Made by a program: the position numbers and the translations under genes. A stretch of 64,000 bases of DNA from Aldehydirespirator sp965220345 (lineage in GTDB: Bacteria; Actinomycetota; Acidimicrobiia; Acidimicrobiales; Aldehydirespiratoraceae): NCBI GenBank assembly GCA_965220345.1, contig OZ244822.1, positions 992,001-1,056,000 of the forward strand. The letters are read 5' to 3'. Below the pieces are notes generated by a model. It searched no databases, was not told the origin of the DNA, and worked only from the letters and a program-made list of their open reading frames with translations. Shown piece by piece: positions 33,330 through 41,985 of this stretch (the stretch's first letter is position 1; every line of letters begins with the position of its first letter).

Positions 33330-34709
33330 TTACCTTTCCCCTACTAGTGACTGCAAATCTTGTACCTTATCGAAGATTTCTTTGCGCTCTGTCATGGATT
33401 CCTCAATCTTGCGGACTGCATGTATCACAGTTGTGTGATCTCTGTTGCCAAAGGCTCGTCCTATCTCCGGGTATGACAGGTCGGTCATGTTGCGAGTGAC
33501 ATACATGGCAATTTGGCGGGCATCAACTAGCGGACGTCTACGGCTGCCACCAGTGATTTGTTCTAGCGAGAAGCTTGACAGCTCCACCGTAGCTTCCAGG
33601 ATGCTTGTTACCGTGACTGGTCGCTTGGCTGTGTTGTCAATCAAATCTGCCAGAATGCGGCGGGCTAGATCTGAAGAGCATTGCTGCTTGGTGATGTTGG
33701 CATAGGCGGTGACTTTGATGAGGGCACCCTCAAGCTCGCGGATCGAGCTGGTGATGCTTTCCGCAATGAAAGCGAGCACCTCCGATGGAATGTTGATGGC
33801 CACAGACTCCGCCTTTTTTTCCAAGATGGCTAGTCGTGTCACCAAGTCGGGGGGCTGGATGTCGGTTATCAGCCCAGACTTGAAACGACTACGAAGTCGG
33901 TCTTCTAGTGTGGGCATTGCGTCTGGGGAGCGATCCGATGACAACACGATCTGTGCGCCGTTTTGCAGCAGATCGTTGAAGGTATGAAAGAACTCTTCTT
34001 GCAGTCCGTCCTTGCCCTGCATGAACTGGATGTCATCTACTAGCAAAACGTCATTGCTTCGATACATCTGCTTGAACTCTGGCTGAGTACTGTTTCGGAT
34101 GGCTTGCACGAACTCGTTGAGGAAAGTTTCGCTAGTGACGTAGCGCACCTTGAACGAAGGAAAATGATCGTTTACGTAGTGGGCGATGGCCCGCAACAGA
34201 TGGGTCTTGCCTAGACCTGAGTCTCCGTGGATCAACAGCGGATTGTAGGGTCCGGCCGGGGTCTCGGCCACCGCTAGGGCTGCCGCTTGGGAGAAGCGGT
34301 TAGAGGCACCGGTCACGAACTGTTCGAAGGTCAGCCGGGTCTCGGGTTCACTGTCTGCGATTGTGGGATCTGATTTGTTTTCAGGATTCTCGCTGTTGCC
34401 GGTTTCAGTCGCCGCAACCTCAAAGCGGGTTTCTAGATGATCGGCTTCGTCCCAGTCTGGATCAATCTCAATGCGTACCAGCGTGTCGGGTTCAGCCTCA
34501 TCAAGCGCGTCGGTCAGAAGGTTGATGTAACGGCGCTCGATCCTGGCCTTTTGAAGGCTCGTCGGCACTACAACGGTGAGCGAACCTTCGTCGAAGGCTG
34601 TGGCTCGAGCGTCGCTGAAGGTGGTCCTCCATACAGCATCACTTACCTGACTGCGGATGCTCTGGGCACAACTGATCCAGATTCGCTCTGCTTCGGCATC
34701 GATGTTCAC
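33330..34709 (-). CDS. dnaA: Chromosomal replication initiator DnaA
   Basis: 459 residues from GTG 34709. Domain I (1-80), an acidic linker, an AAA+ core with Walker A GDSGLGKT (162-169) and Walker B LLVDDIQFM (222-230), and domain IV with the DnaA-box-binding signature FGNRDHTTVIHAV. It initiates replication by binding DnaA boxes on both flanks. The 1,380-bp gene lies between two DnaA-box clusters. Confidence 0.98.
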   Translation of the reverse strand: MNIDAEAERIWISCAQSIRSQVSDAVWRTTFSDARATAFDEGSLTVVVPTSLQKARIERRYINLLTDALDEAEPDTLVRIEIDPDWDEADHLETRFEVAATETGNSENPENKSDPTIADSEPETRLTFEQFVTGASNRFSQAAALAVAETPAGPYNPLLIHGDSGLGKTHLLRAIAHYVNDHFPSFKVRYVTSETFLNEFVQAIRNSTQPEFKQMYRSNDVLLVDDIQFMQGKDGLQEEFFHTFNDLLQNGAQIVLSSDRSPDAMPTLEDRLRSRFKSGLITDIQPPDLVTRLAILEKKAESVAINIPSEVLAFIAESITSSIRELEGALIKVTAYANITKQQCSSDLARRILADLIDNTAKRPVTVTSILEATVELSSFSLEQITGGSRRRPLVDARQIAMYVTRNMTDLSYPEIGRAFGNRDHTTVIHAVRKIEESMTERKEIFDKVQDLQSLVGER

Positions 34710-35169
34710 CTAAGTGGTTACCTTTCTCCACAGGTTGTTCCACAGGTGTGGACAATAGGCGGTGTGTAAATCAGTGAGCGGTGCTGATCTGGGTCCCTAG
34801 GCCCCAGCACAGCTACTACTGATTGGCGGAAGGTAGCACCATTGAGCAACCCTGCAAGCCGAATTGCCAGATTTCACTAAACCACAAGGTCAGAGCGGAT
34901 GCTCGGAATGCTAATGCTAGATATGTAAGATATATACCAGTTATGTAGTTAGTCGCCTGGGTTGCTGGCGAAGACTGTATGCACCTGCGCGGCTGAACAT
35001 ACAGGCTGAGAGCGGCTGGCGATGTTGTTCAGCTCTGTGGGTTGTGGCCTGGCATTCTCACCCCTACGGTGAACACTGATCAGGTTCATCCACAGCATCA
35101 GTAACAGCATCTTTAAACTGGCGGCTTAGGGCCATCAGACTTACCACGCAAGTCGGCGAGGAGAGACTT
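34710..35169. other. dnaA-rpmH intergenic region: likely oriC core
   Basis: 460 bp without a gene. DnaA-box matches: TTCTCCACA 34724-34732 (8/9), TGTTCCACA 34736-34744 (7/9), TGTGGACAA 34747-34755 (8/9, minus), TCATCCACA 35086-35094 (8/9). An AT-rich stretch lies at about 34908-34955 (AGATATGTAAGATATATACC), a possible DNA unwinding element. It should also hold the divergent dnaA and rpmH promoters. Assignment is by position and motifs. Confidence 0.6.
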
Positions 35170-35304
35170 ATGAAGCGTCCATTTCAGCCCAACATACGCA
35201 AACGGCACAAAAAGCACGGGTTTCGAGCCAGAATGATCACTCGCGGCGGTCGAGCTGTGTTGCGGGCTCGTCGTCGAAGAGGGCGCAGCCGCCTAGCCGC
35301 GTGA
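35170..35304 (+). CDS. rpmH: Ribosomal protein bL34
   Basis: 44 residues starting MKRPFQPNIRKRHKKHGFRA, very basic, ending RSRLAA, the standard bL34 pattern. It starts the right-hand replication arm operon. Its TGA overlaps the GTG start of rnpA (GTGA). The ribosome binding site is AGGAGAG upstream of ATG 35170. Confidence 0.96.
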   Translation: MKRPFQPNIRKRHKKHGFRARMITRGGRAVLRARRRRGRSRLAA

Positions 35305-35609
35305 GCAGCCTCGCTACCAGCGATCTGCGAATCCGCAGCTCGCGTTGCGGCCCTCTGAAAGTGTCATATCGTCATACGTCTGGATCGTTGCGCCTGGTGT
35401 TTGCAGTGCCTAAGTCAACGGGGACCGCAGTTACACGTAACCGGGCTCGAAGACGTGTGCGAGCCGCGGTGCAGGATCTTCAGAGCAATAAGACAGCGAT
35501 GCTTGGCGACGGCGAATATCGAATCAGCATCCTGTCCTCGTTGAAAAACATGTCCCCTGACGATTTGAGAGTCACGATGCTCAAGCTTTTAAACGACGTG
35601 CAGCGATGA
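35301..35609 (+). CDS. rnpA: Ribonuclease P protein component
   Basis: 102 residues with the RnpA motif TRNRARRRVRAA and a central LRLVFAVPK segment. It is the protein subunit of RNase P, which matures tRNA 5' ends. It overlaps rpmH by four bases and yidD by four bases, as in other actinomycetes. Confidence 0.95.
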   Translation: MSSLATSDLRIRSSRCGPLKVSYRHTSGSLRLVFAVPKSTGTAVTRNRARRRVRAAVQDLQSNKTAMLGDGEYRISILSSLKNMSPDDLRVTMLKLLNDVQR

Positions 35610-35881
35610 AGTCAAGAGCCGCGCGGGTTATATGCCGCTTGATTGAGAGATACCAGTTGATCTGCATAGACCGGCCGCCGACATGTCGATTTGCTCCGTC
35701 TTGTTCTAGTTATGCGTTAGAGGCTGTGCAAAGACACGGTGCCTTCAAGGGTGTGTGGCTAGCCGCGCGACGGCTTTTGCGATGTCATCCCAGCAGAACC
35801 ATGAGAGTTGACTTAGTGCCAAGCACCGCACCTGATTTAATGACTATTGCAGGTGCCAGCAAAGAGAAAAGCGATGTTTGA
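35606..35881 (+). CDS. yidD: Membrane protein insertion efficiency factor YidD
   Basis: 91 residues with the conserved pattern CRFAPSCSSYALEAVQRHG and RRLLRCHPS. It aids YidC-dependent insertion. Overlap with yidC (ATG at 35874) is eight bases. A long basic/serine tail follows the motif. Confidence 0.92.
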   Translation: MKSRAARVICRLIERYQLICIDRPPTCRFAPSCSSYALEAVQRHGAFKGVWLAARRLLRCHPSRTMRVDLVPSTAPDLMTIAGASKEKSDV

Positions 35882-37073
35882 TCCTCTATTTGATGTTGTT
35901 ACAGCTATACTTGCATGGTTTTATGGTTTAATACCTTCATATGGTGTAGCGATTGGACTGTTGACGCTAACTGCTGTGGTGGCGGTCACTCCCCTCACCT
36001 TGAAAATGACTCGCAGCATGCTGCAAATGCAACAGCACATGCCGAAGTTGCGAAAGTTGCAGAATGAATTCAAAGGAGATCGCCAGGCTCTGAATGAGGC
36101 CACTATGGCTTATTACAAAGAGCACGGACTCAACCCGGTTGGTTGTTTGCTACCGATGCTGGTGCAAGGTCCGATCTTTTTGGTCATGTACCGAGTTGTG
36201 GATGGTCTAACTAGGCGAACCACTGAGATCGGTACTCAGCTGGGCTTCACAACGAGACGCTTCGTTGACAGCACCTCAGGAGGAGTGCCTGAATACCTTC
36301 AAACCCCTATAGCTAGAAGGGAATTGCCTTTTGATCCTGACTTTCTCAATCACGACAGCGAGCTATACGCGGATCTGAGTTCTGACGTGGAGATGGTCTC
36401 ATTCGGGGTTGATCTGGCGCGAAGAGCCAACGACGTGATCTCTGACAACATCATCTCGGCGCTGCCGTATTTGTTGATGCTCATAATCGTTCTGATTACG
36501 AGCCTCTACCAGCAACGTCAGATTCAAGGACGCCAAAGTGGTGCAGCAATTAATCCACAGCAGCAGATGATGATGAAAATTATTCCTTTTATGTTGCCGG
36601 TATTTTCGTTTGTTATGCCAGCAGCTGTTGTGACCTATTTCATTGTGCAGAACCTGGTACGCATCGCTCAGCAGGCTTACATCACGCGCTCCTTCTACAG
36701 AGGTGAGGACTCTCTGGGAGTTCAAGTCGCCAAACAGCGAGAAGCAGCAGCCGATGACTCAGCGGCACCGAAAGCGAATTCTCGTTCCACAAAGGCAATC
36801 ACCGAGAGCAAAGGTGTAGCAACACCCAAGCGCGACAGCGACAAGGCAAGAGCCCAAGCGCCGTCACGTCGACGCGATAACGGTGCTAAAACTCCTCAGT
36901 CTCGCAGGGTTACGAGTGCGAATGCTGCTGGGGCTAGAGGCCGGACCGGCAAAGCCCCCTCACGCAGTAGCTCCGCTCGGCGCCCGTCAACAAATCGATC
37001 AAGCAGCGGCCGGGTCACGCAGCCTGGTTCAGGCAGCCAGAACCGCAGTCGCAACAAGAAGAAGAGGCGCTGA
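35874..37073 (+). CDS. yidC: Membrane protein insertase YidC/Oxa1
   Basis: 399 residues. Hydrophobic helices (VVTAILAWFYGLIPSYG, GVAIGLLTLTAVVAVTPLTL, GCLLPMLVQGPIFLVMYRV and others) with the Oxa1/YidC signature NPVGCLLPMLVQGPIF and a basic, low-complexity C-terminal tail (RSRNKKKRR). It inserts and folds membrane proteins with SecYEG. The ATG at 35874 is preferred over the TTG at 35847 because it starts at the conserved MFDPLFD. The operon continues into jag. Confidence 0.95.
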   Translation: MFDPLFDVVTAILAWFYGLIPSYGVAIGLLTLTAVVAVTPLTLKMTRSMLQMQQHMPKLRKLQNEFKGDRQALNEATMAYYKEHGLNPVGCLLPMLVQGPIFLVMYRVVDGLTRRTTEIGTQLGFTTRRFVDSTSGGVPEYLQTPIARRELPFDPDFLNHDSELYADLSSDVEMVSFGVDLARRANDVISDNIISALPYLLMLIIVLITSLYQQRQIQGRQSGAAINPQQQMMMKIIPFMLPVFSFVMPAAVVTYFIVQNLVRIAQQAYITRSFYRGEDSLGVQVAKQREAAADDSAAPKANSRSTKAITESKGVATPKRDSDKARAQAPSRRRDNGAKTPQSRRVTSANAAGARGRTGKAPSRSSSARRPSTNRSSSGRVTQPGSGSQNRSRNKKKRR

Positions 37074-37104
37074 ATGCCTTATCACAGCAGCGAGGAGCCA
37101 AATA

Positions 37105-37995
37105 ATGGAATGGGTTGAAATACGAGCAGCAAGTTTGGAAACTGCAAAAGAACAAGCTTTGGAGCATCTCGGTGTCGACGAAAGAGATGCTGAGTTTGAG
37201 GTGCTCTCAGAACCCAAGATGGGGCTGTTTGGCCGTGTCAAACAGGAGGCTCATGTCAGGGCAAGAGTGCTTCCCACACCAGTGCGCCCCAAAGAAACCA
37301 GAAGCCGCGGGCACGGCAACCGAAGAGCCAGAAACTCTCGGCAGTCTGAAGCTCCGCGACCTAGGAGTGCAGCTCGGGAAGACGACAGTCGCCGCCGCAG
37401 TTCAAGCGGAGCAGATCGACACGGAGTAGATCGATACAAGGAGAAGGATGCCAAAAATATGACAGATGATCATAGAACAGATGACCATAGAGCAGATAAC
37501 TATAGAGAAGAGCTTTCACTTGCTGAGCAGGCGGATTTGGCCGAATCATTCGTGCAAGGGATCGCAGGCACCCTCGGAATCAACTTGCAATTCAAGCGCC
37601 GCGATCTTGAAAATGGGATTATGCGCATTGAAGCTGATGGCGACGGTGTTGGAATCATGGTCGGTCGCCGTGGTGCTACGGCTCAGGCAATAGACGAGCT
37701 TGTCCGCACGGTGCTTCAGAGATCTGGCGGCACCATTAGGGAAGGCAAGATTCGCATTGATCTTGGTGGCATTCGCGCCAAGCGGGCTGCTGCCTTAGCT
37801 GCGTTTACCAAGAAAATGGCCGACGAAGCGGTTGAAACAGATTCTGAGATTGCTCTTGAACCAATGAACCGAATGGATCGCAAGACGGTTCACGACACTA
37901 TCGCTGACCTTGACGACGTAGAAAGCCGCAGCGAAGGCGATGATCCTTACCGGCGTGTGGTTATCTCGCCCTCCCCGGGCCTGAGCGGCCCGTGA
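37105..37995 (+). CDS. jag: Jag/KhpB RNA-binding protein (KH and R3H domains)
   Basis: 296 residues. ATG 37105 (MEWVEIRAASLETAKEQALEHL) has GAGGAG eight bases upstream; a longer open frame from 36883 lacks support. The N-terminal Jag domain is followed by a basic linker and KH-like IMVGRRGATAQAIDELVRT, then an R3H-like C-terminus (AAFTKKMADEAVE.DSEIAL). The protein binds RNA and acts in cell division or membrane protein regulation. A 15-bp repeat (TDDHR twice; 37462-37491) lies in the linker. The stop sits in the first 43-bp repeat. Confidence 0.9.
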   Translation: MEWVEIRAASLETAKEQALEHLGVDERDAEFEVLSEPKMGLFGRVKQEAHVRARVLPTPVRPKETRSRGHGNRRARNSRQSEAPRPRSAAREDDSRRRSSSGADRHGVDRYKEKDAKNMTDDHRTDDHRADNYREELSLAEQADLAESFVQGIAGTLGINLQFKRRDLENGIMRIEADGDGVGIMVGRRGATAQAIDELVRTVLQRSGGTIREGKIRIDLGGIRAKRAAALAAFTKKMADEAVETDSEIALEPMNRMDRKTVHDTIADLDDVESRSEGDDPYRRVVISPSPGLSGP

Positions 37996-38217
37996 GCGTA
38001 GCGAACTGGAGCGGGTGTGCTGTCTGAGCGGCCCGTGAGCGTAGCGAACTGGAGCGGGTGTGCTGTCTGAGCGGCCCGTGAGCGTAGCGAACTGGAGCGG
38101 GTGTGCTGTCTGAGCGGCCCGTGAGCGTAGCGAACTGGAGCGGGTGTGCTGTCTGAGCGGCCCGTGAGCGTAGCGAACTGGAGCGGGTGTGCTGTCTGAG
38201 CGGCCCGTGAGCGTAGC
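37981..38217. repeat. 43-bp tandem repeats at the jag-rsmG junction
   Basis: Five complete 43-bp units start at 37981, 38024, 38067, 38110 and 38153, and a partial sixth at 38196. Each unit contains the GGCCCGTGA seen at the jag stop and the GTGAGCGTAGC seen at the rsmG start. The first unit includes the jag stop (37993-37995); the last partial includes the rsmG GTG (38207). There are no unique spacers, so this is not a CRISPR. Confidence 0.95.
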
Positions 38218-38845
38218 AAACTCCGATCTGCTGCAGAGAATTGACAAGTCATGGGCACCGGCACGCGCTGCTGGATCCATTGGGAAGGATTCAATTGAGA
38301 CACTGCGCAACCATGCGCTCGGCTATATCCTCAAGGAATGGCAGGACGCAGTCCCTCGCCAGTTTGTTGACTGTGGTACGGGTGCTGGCGTATTAGGCGT
38401 GCTTCTGGCACTTGAGTTGCCCGAATCAAGCTGGTGTCTTGTGGACTCTCGGTCTCAGCGCTGCGACATGGCGCGCCGGACGGTTTTGGCGGCAGACTTG
38501 ACAAAGCGAGTGAGCATCAAGCACGAGCTAGTCGAAGAAACGGCCCGTTCGGCACGCGAGTGTTTCGATGCCGCAGTTGCGCGCTCATTTGGCCCTCCCG
38601 CCGAGCTTGCTGAGTGTGCTCTGCCACTTGTTAAGGTCGGAGGCATTCTGGTCGTATCTGTCTCTGAGGTGACCTTGAAGAACTGGCTCAATATGCCGTT
38701 GTCGCTGCTGGGCTGCGAAACCCTACGAACTTGGAAGACTCCACACGGACGCTATCTCGCTGTTCAGCGCCGGGAATCAGCACCAGACAAGTTCCCTCGT
38801 CGCCGACCAGCTCGACTCCGTTCGCCACTGTCGTGTTTCACGTGA
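38207..38845 (+). CDS. rsmG: 16S rRNA (guanine-527-N7)-methyltransferase
   Basis: 212 residues from GTG 38207 (VSVANSDLLQRIDK), the last copy of the 43-bp repeat. GTG 38189 is also in frame. The SAM-binding motif VDCGTGAGVLGVLLAL, then WCLVDSRSQRCD and a Rossmann-like core, match RsmG/GidB. It methylates G527 of 16S rRNA. The N-terminus begins inside repeated DNA, so expression may depend on the copy used. The last codons overlap parS. Confidence 0.9.
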   Translation: MSVANSDLLQRIDKSWAPARAAGSIGKDSIETLRNHALGYILKEWQDAVPRQFVDCGTGAGVLGVLLALELPESSWCLVDSRSQRCDMARRTVLAADLTKRVSIKHELVEETARSARECFDAAVARSFGPPAELAECALPLVKVGGILVVSVSEVTLKNWLNMPLSLLGCETLRTWKTPHGRYLAVQRRESAPDKFPRRRPARLRSPLSCFT

Positions 38846-38849
38846 AACA
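38834..38849. promoter_or_regulatory. parS centromere site overlapping the rsmG stop
   Basis: TGTTTCACGTGAAACA, the perfect 16-bp parS palindrome recognised by chromosomal ParB. It begins 12 bases before the end of rsmG and ends 43 bp before parA. It therefore both encodes the C-terminal CFT-stop of rsmG and serves as a segregation site. Confidence 0.95.
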
Positions 38850-38891
38850 GCGCCCGAAACTTTGATCTAGCCAAGAAGGTAGAGTTCAGAT

Positions 38892-39671
38892 ATGTCAACC
38901 AATGCAACGTCCGCAAGGGTGCTGGCGATCGCAAATCAGAAGGGTGGGGTCGGCAAGACCACTGCCACGATCAATCTAGCCGCCTTTTGTGCAGTTGACG
39001 CGAACCTTCAGGCTCTCATAGTCGATCTTGATCCTCAGGCCAACGCAACCACTGGCTTGGGATATGACACTCGAAATCTTGATGCAACAATCTATGACGC
39101 TTTATTGCACGAGGCTGATTTAGATGAAGTTATTTTGTCAACCATGATCGAAGGGTTACACATTCTGCCTTCTAGTCTGGATCTTGCTGGTGCAGAGATT
39201 GAGTTAGTCCCGGCACTCAATCGAGAACGGAAGCTGAAATCTAGGATTTCAAGCCTTAAAAATAAGTATGATATTATTCTGATAGATTGCCCCCCCTCGC
39301 TTGGCCTGTTGACTATTAACGCCTTGACGGCCGCCTCAGAAGTTATTGTGCCAGTACAAACCGAGTATTTTTCTCTAGAAGGGCTCTCTCAACTAGTCAA
39401 GACAATAGGCATGGTGCAGCACAGCTTGAACTCCGACCTGAAGCTGACGAAGCTGATTTTGTCAATGTATGATGCCCGCACGAAACTGTCGCGTGAGGTG
39501 GCCAGAGAGGTGCGCGCACATTATGGCGACAAGGTTTGCTGGCAAGTAGTGCCACGAAATGTTCGCCTCAGTGAGGCACCCTCCTTCGGCCAGCCGATTG
39601 TTCTTCACGATCCGTCATCCACGGGAGCGAAAGCCTTTCGAGCCTTGGCAAAGGAGTTGCTGCATGGTTAA
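38892..39671 (+). CDS. parA: Chromosome partitioning ATPase ParA (Soj)
   Basis: 259 residues with deviant Walker A KGGVGKTT (17-24), A' VDLDPQANATTGLG, and Walker B IILIDCPPSLGLL. It segregates origins with ParB and parS. The start ATG lies just after the parS site. It overlaps parB by eight bases. Composition and length are typical of chromosomal ParA. Confidence 0.97.
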   Translation: MSTNATSARVLAIANQKGGVGKTTATINLAAFCAVDANLQALIVDLDPQANATTGLGYDTRNLDATIYDALLHEADLDEVILSTMIEGLHILPSSLDLAGAEIELVPALNRERKLKSRISSLKNKYDIILIDCPPSLGLLTINALTAASEVIVPVQTEYFSLEGLSQLVKTIGMVQHSLNSDLKLTKLILSMYDARTKLSREVAREVRAHYGDKVCWQVVPRNVRLSEAPSFGQPIVLHDPSSTGAKAFRALAKELLHG

Positions 39672-40569
39672 GCGTAGCGGTCTCGGCAAAGGCCTAGAAG
39701 CACTGATTCCCAGCCAACCTGTCTCAGCGCCGACGGTTGAGATATCAACAGACTCAGCATTTCAAGAAATCGACATCAGTTTGATTTCTCCCAATCGGTA
39801 TCAGCCCAGAGAACGCTTCGATCCAGAAATGCTTACCTCTCTGTCTGAGTCCATCGCTCAGATTGGAGTGATACAGCCGATAATAGTTCGTAAAGCACCT
39901 GGAGGATATGAAATCATTGCTGGCGAGCGCCGCTGGCGTGCGGCTCAGCGTGCTGGTTTGCGCAGCGTTCCCGCATTGCTTCGTGAAGCCGATGATAAGA
40001 CGGCGCTAGAAGCGGCTGTTGTTGAGAACGTGCATCGTCACGATCTAAACGCTTTAGAGGAGGCTGCTGCCTACCGGCAACTGTTAGACGATTTCGAATT
40101 AACTCAAGAAGAAGTCGCCTCTCGAGTGGCGCGTTCGCGTTCGGCGGTAGCAAATGCTGTGAGGCTTTTGAATCTGCCACCGCAGGTGCAAAGGTTCGTT
40201 GTTGAAGGGCATCTCTCGGCGGGTCATGGCCGTGCGTTGTTGAGTCTTGATGACGAGAATGCTCAGGTAACTCTGGCTGAAGAGATTGTCGAAGAGAACC
40301 TGACGGTGCGCCAAGCCGAGCAGCGTGCCGCAGCCATTCGAGCAGCTGCTGCAAATGCTGACCCTGTCTCTAAGGGTGTCGATCCCGATCTCATGGCTAA
40401 TGAGGTCAAAGCCGCGGTGCTGGAGCTTGAAAATCTGCTTGCGTCCAAACTGGACACTCGCGTTACCGTCAAAGTCGGCAAGAACCGCGACGGGAAGAGC
40501 CCCGGCACGGTCACAATTGAGTTCAGTGGGCTTTCAGACTTAGAGCGCATCTGCCAGCTAATGGTTTGA
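39664..40569 (+). CDS. parB: Chromosome partitioning protein ParB (Spo0J)
   Basis: 301 residues from ATG 39664 (MVKRSGLGKGLEALI, the conserved N-terminus), not the longer open frame from 39559. It has the CTPase box GERRWRAAQRAGL, the ENVHRHDLNALEEA region, HTH QEEVASRVARSRSAVANAVRLL, and a C-terminal dimerisation domain. It binds parS and spreads on DNA. Co-transcribed with parA. Confidence 0.96.
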   Translation: MVKRSGLGKGLEALIPSQPVSAPTVEISTDSAFQEIDISLISPNRYQPRERFDPEMLTSLSESIAQIGVIQPIIVRKAPGGYEIIAGERRWRAAQRAGLRSVPALLREADDKTALEAAVVENVHRHDLNALEEAAAYRQLLDDFELTQEEVASRVARSRSAVANAVRLLNLPPQVQRFVVEGHLSAGHGRALLSLDDENAQVTLAEEIVEENLTVRQAEQRAAAIRAAAANADPVSKGVDPDLMANEVKAAVLELENLLASKLDTRVTVKVGKNRDGKSPGTVTIEFSGLSDLERICQLMV

Positions 40570-40572
40570 CCT

Positions 40573-41598
40573 TCAATTCAGGCCTGGATCCAAACACCAG
40601 TCTGATACCGCCTGGGCCAACGATTGCGCGATTTGCGATGTCTGGGGCACTAGCAGTTCTCCAGGACCAATTCGACACCATGTTGCTGGCATTCGTGTCT
40701 CACGCAAAATGGGTAGCCGCATCGCTTTGGTGGGAATGCTGAAGTAAGGTGACAACGCCACCGAGCAACGCTGTGCGAGCGCTTCGCCCCCAACGGACAC
40801 GAAACTGCTCATAGCGAAATAACCGACCGAAAAGTTGTCGATTGCCAGCATCACTCCTAGGTATATGTCGCTGTTCCAGTCGTTGGCTGTTTGAGCTTGG
40901 TGGCTGAGGTCGGGAGTGCTAAAAGACATGACATCTGCGCCGAGCTGGCGCAGCCGACGAGCGGCGGCGTGAGTCAACGCCGGAAGGTCTCCAGTGTCTC
41001 CGATCACTATCCGGCGACCCTCTACTCGCTTGTTTTGATGTCGAATTCGTTCGTGTTCACGCACTTCGGCGACCGTTATTTGGCTCGGGGCACGGCTGGT
41101 TAGTCTGTTGAGCGTCTCGATGCTGGAGCGACCGACTAGTCCGTCGTCTCGAAGTCCTAGATTCTGCTGAAACTGTCGGATGGCTTGATCTGTGCGAGGT
41201 CCGAGAATGCCGTCCACCCATTGCGGATCAAAGCCGAGCTGACCGAGTTTGCTTTGCAGCTCTGCGACATCGTCGCCTCGCATCATTGGGCTGCGGTAGT
41301 AGAGCACCCTGTCGCCAAGACGGTGAGCGGCTTCTACGAGAGCATTCCAGGTGTGTGACCCACAAATCCCGTCAACTACCAGGCCTCGATCTTCCTGAAA
41401 GCTTCGGAGCGAAGCTTCGGTTTCAGCATCAAAATGCTGCGACTCAACAGTGCCGTAGCCGAGCAACGCCAAGCGTCGCCGCAAGTCGCCGACAGCGTCT
41501 CCATTGACACCGCGTCGCAGCGGCAACCCATGGCGCGCGCTGTCGTTACAAGAACTGCTTTTTGTCACCTCTGTGCCGTTACCGGATCGCGACGACAC
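40573..41598 (-). CDS. CwlM-like peptidoglycan-binding, catalytically degenerate amidase
   Basis: 341 residues. Two PG_binding_1 domains (about 30-165: DLRRRLALLGYG, RSFQEDRGLVVDGICG; ELQSKLGQLGF, RQFQQNLGLRDDGLVG) precede an Amidase_3-like domain (about 195-335). The Zn residues of active amidases are not seen: GDTGDLP replaces the D-x-GH motif, and IYLGVMLAID replaces the SIHANA motif. Position next to trxA/trxB matches mycobacterial cwlM (Rv3915), a noncatalytic MurA regulator. Function by homology only. The gene converges with parB (3-bp gap). Confidence 0.78.
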   Translation of the reverse strand: MSSRSGNGTEVTKSSSCNDSARHGLPLRRGVNGDAVGDLRRRLALLGYGTVESQHFDAETEASLRSFQEDRGLVVDGICGSHTWNALVEAAHRLGDRVLYYRSPMMRGDDVAELQSKLGQLGFDPQWVDGILGPRTDQAIRQFQQNLGLRDDGLVGRSSIETLNRLTSRAPSQITVAEVREHERIRHQNKRVEGRRIVIGDTGDLPALTHAAARRLRQLGADVMSFSTPDLSHQAQTANDWNSDIYLGVMLAIDNFSVGYFAMSSFVSVGGEALAQRCSVALSPYFSIPTKAMRLPILRETRMPATWCRIGPGELLVPQTSQIAQSLAQAVSDWCLDPGLN

Positions 41599-41618
41599 CG
41601 GCCTGTGCGCTGAGCGAG

Positions 41619-41939
41619 TTATAGGTAGTCGTCAAGTTCTTGCAGCAAAGCAGCTTTCGGTTTGGCACCAACGATCTTTTTAGCTGGCTCGCCTGCACTG
41701 AACAAAATCAGTGTCGGGATGCTCATCACTCCGAACCGACGTGCGATGTCGGGAGCTTCATCAACGTTGAGCTTGGCAACTTTCAGCTTGTCTTGGTGCT
41801 CGGTGGCGATCTCTTCAAGCACTGGCGCGATCATTTTGCATGGACCGCACCATTCGGCCCAGAAGTCCACAAGTATTGGCACTGACGCTGCGCTGAGTTC
41901 TTCGTCAAATGTTGCGTCGCTGAGCGTGATAGTTGACAC
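41619..41939 (-). CDS. trxA: Thioredoxin
   Basis: 106 residues with active site WAEWCGPCKM (Cys31, Cys34) and the cis-proline segment GVMSIPTLILF. It reduces protein disulfides in the cytosol, using the adjacent TrxB. The start is GTG at 41939. It is 109 bp downstream of trxB in the same orientation; the gap contains a possible DtxR/IdeR-like site (41986-42004). Confidence 0.95.
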   Translation of the reverse strand: MSTITLSDATFDEELSAASVPILVDFWAEWCGPCKMIAPVLEEIATEHQDKLKVAKLNVDEAPDIARRFGVMSIPTLILFSAGEPAKKIVGAKPKAALLQELDDYL

Positions 41940-41985
41940 GATCTTCCCCTTTTTTGTTTTTACCTTATTCTAAGCTTAGTCATTC

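Noticed and set aside
36883..37104. N-terminal extension of the jag frame
   Set aside because: It overlaps yidC out of frame. The ribosome binding site before ATG 37105 and the conserved Jag N-terminus define the start.
37981..38217. Possible CRISPR array
   Set aside because: The 43-bp units are directly adjacent with no unique spacers, and no cas genes are in the window.
37795..38310. Long minus-strand open frames rich in repeated RYAHGPLRQHTRSSSL-like segments
   Set aside because: They come from translating the 43-bp tandem repeat in reverse. The repeats have no in-frame periodic constraint and no family match.
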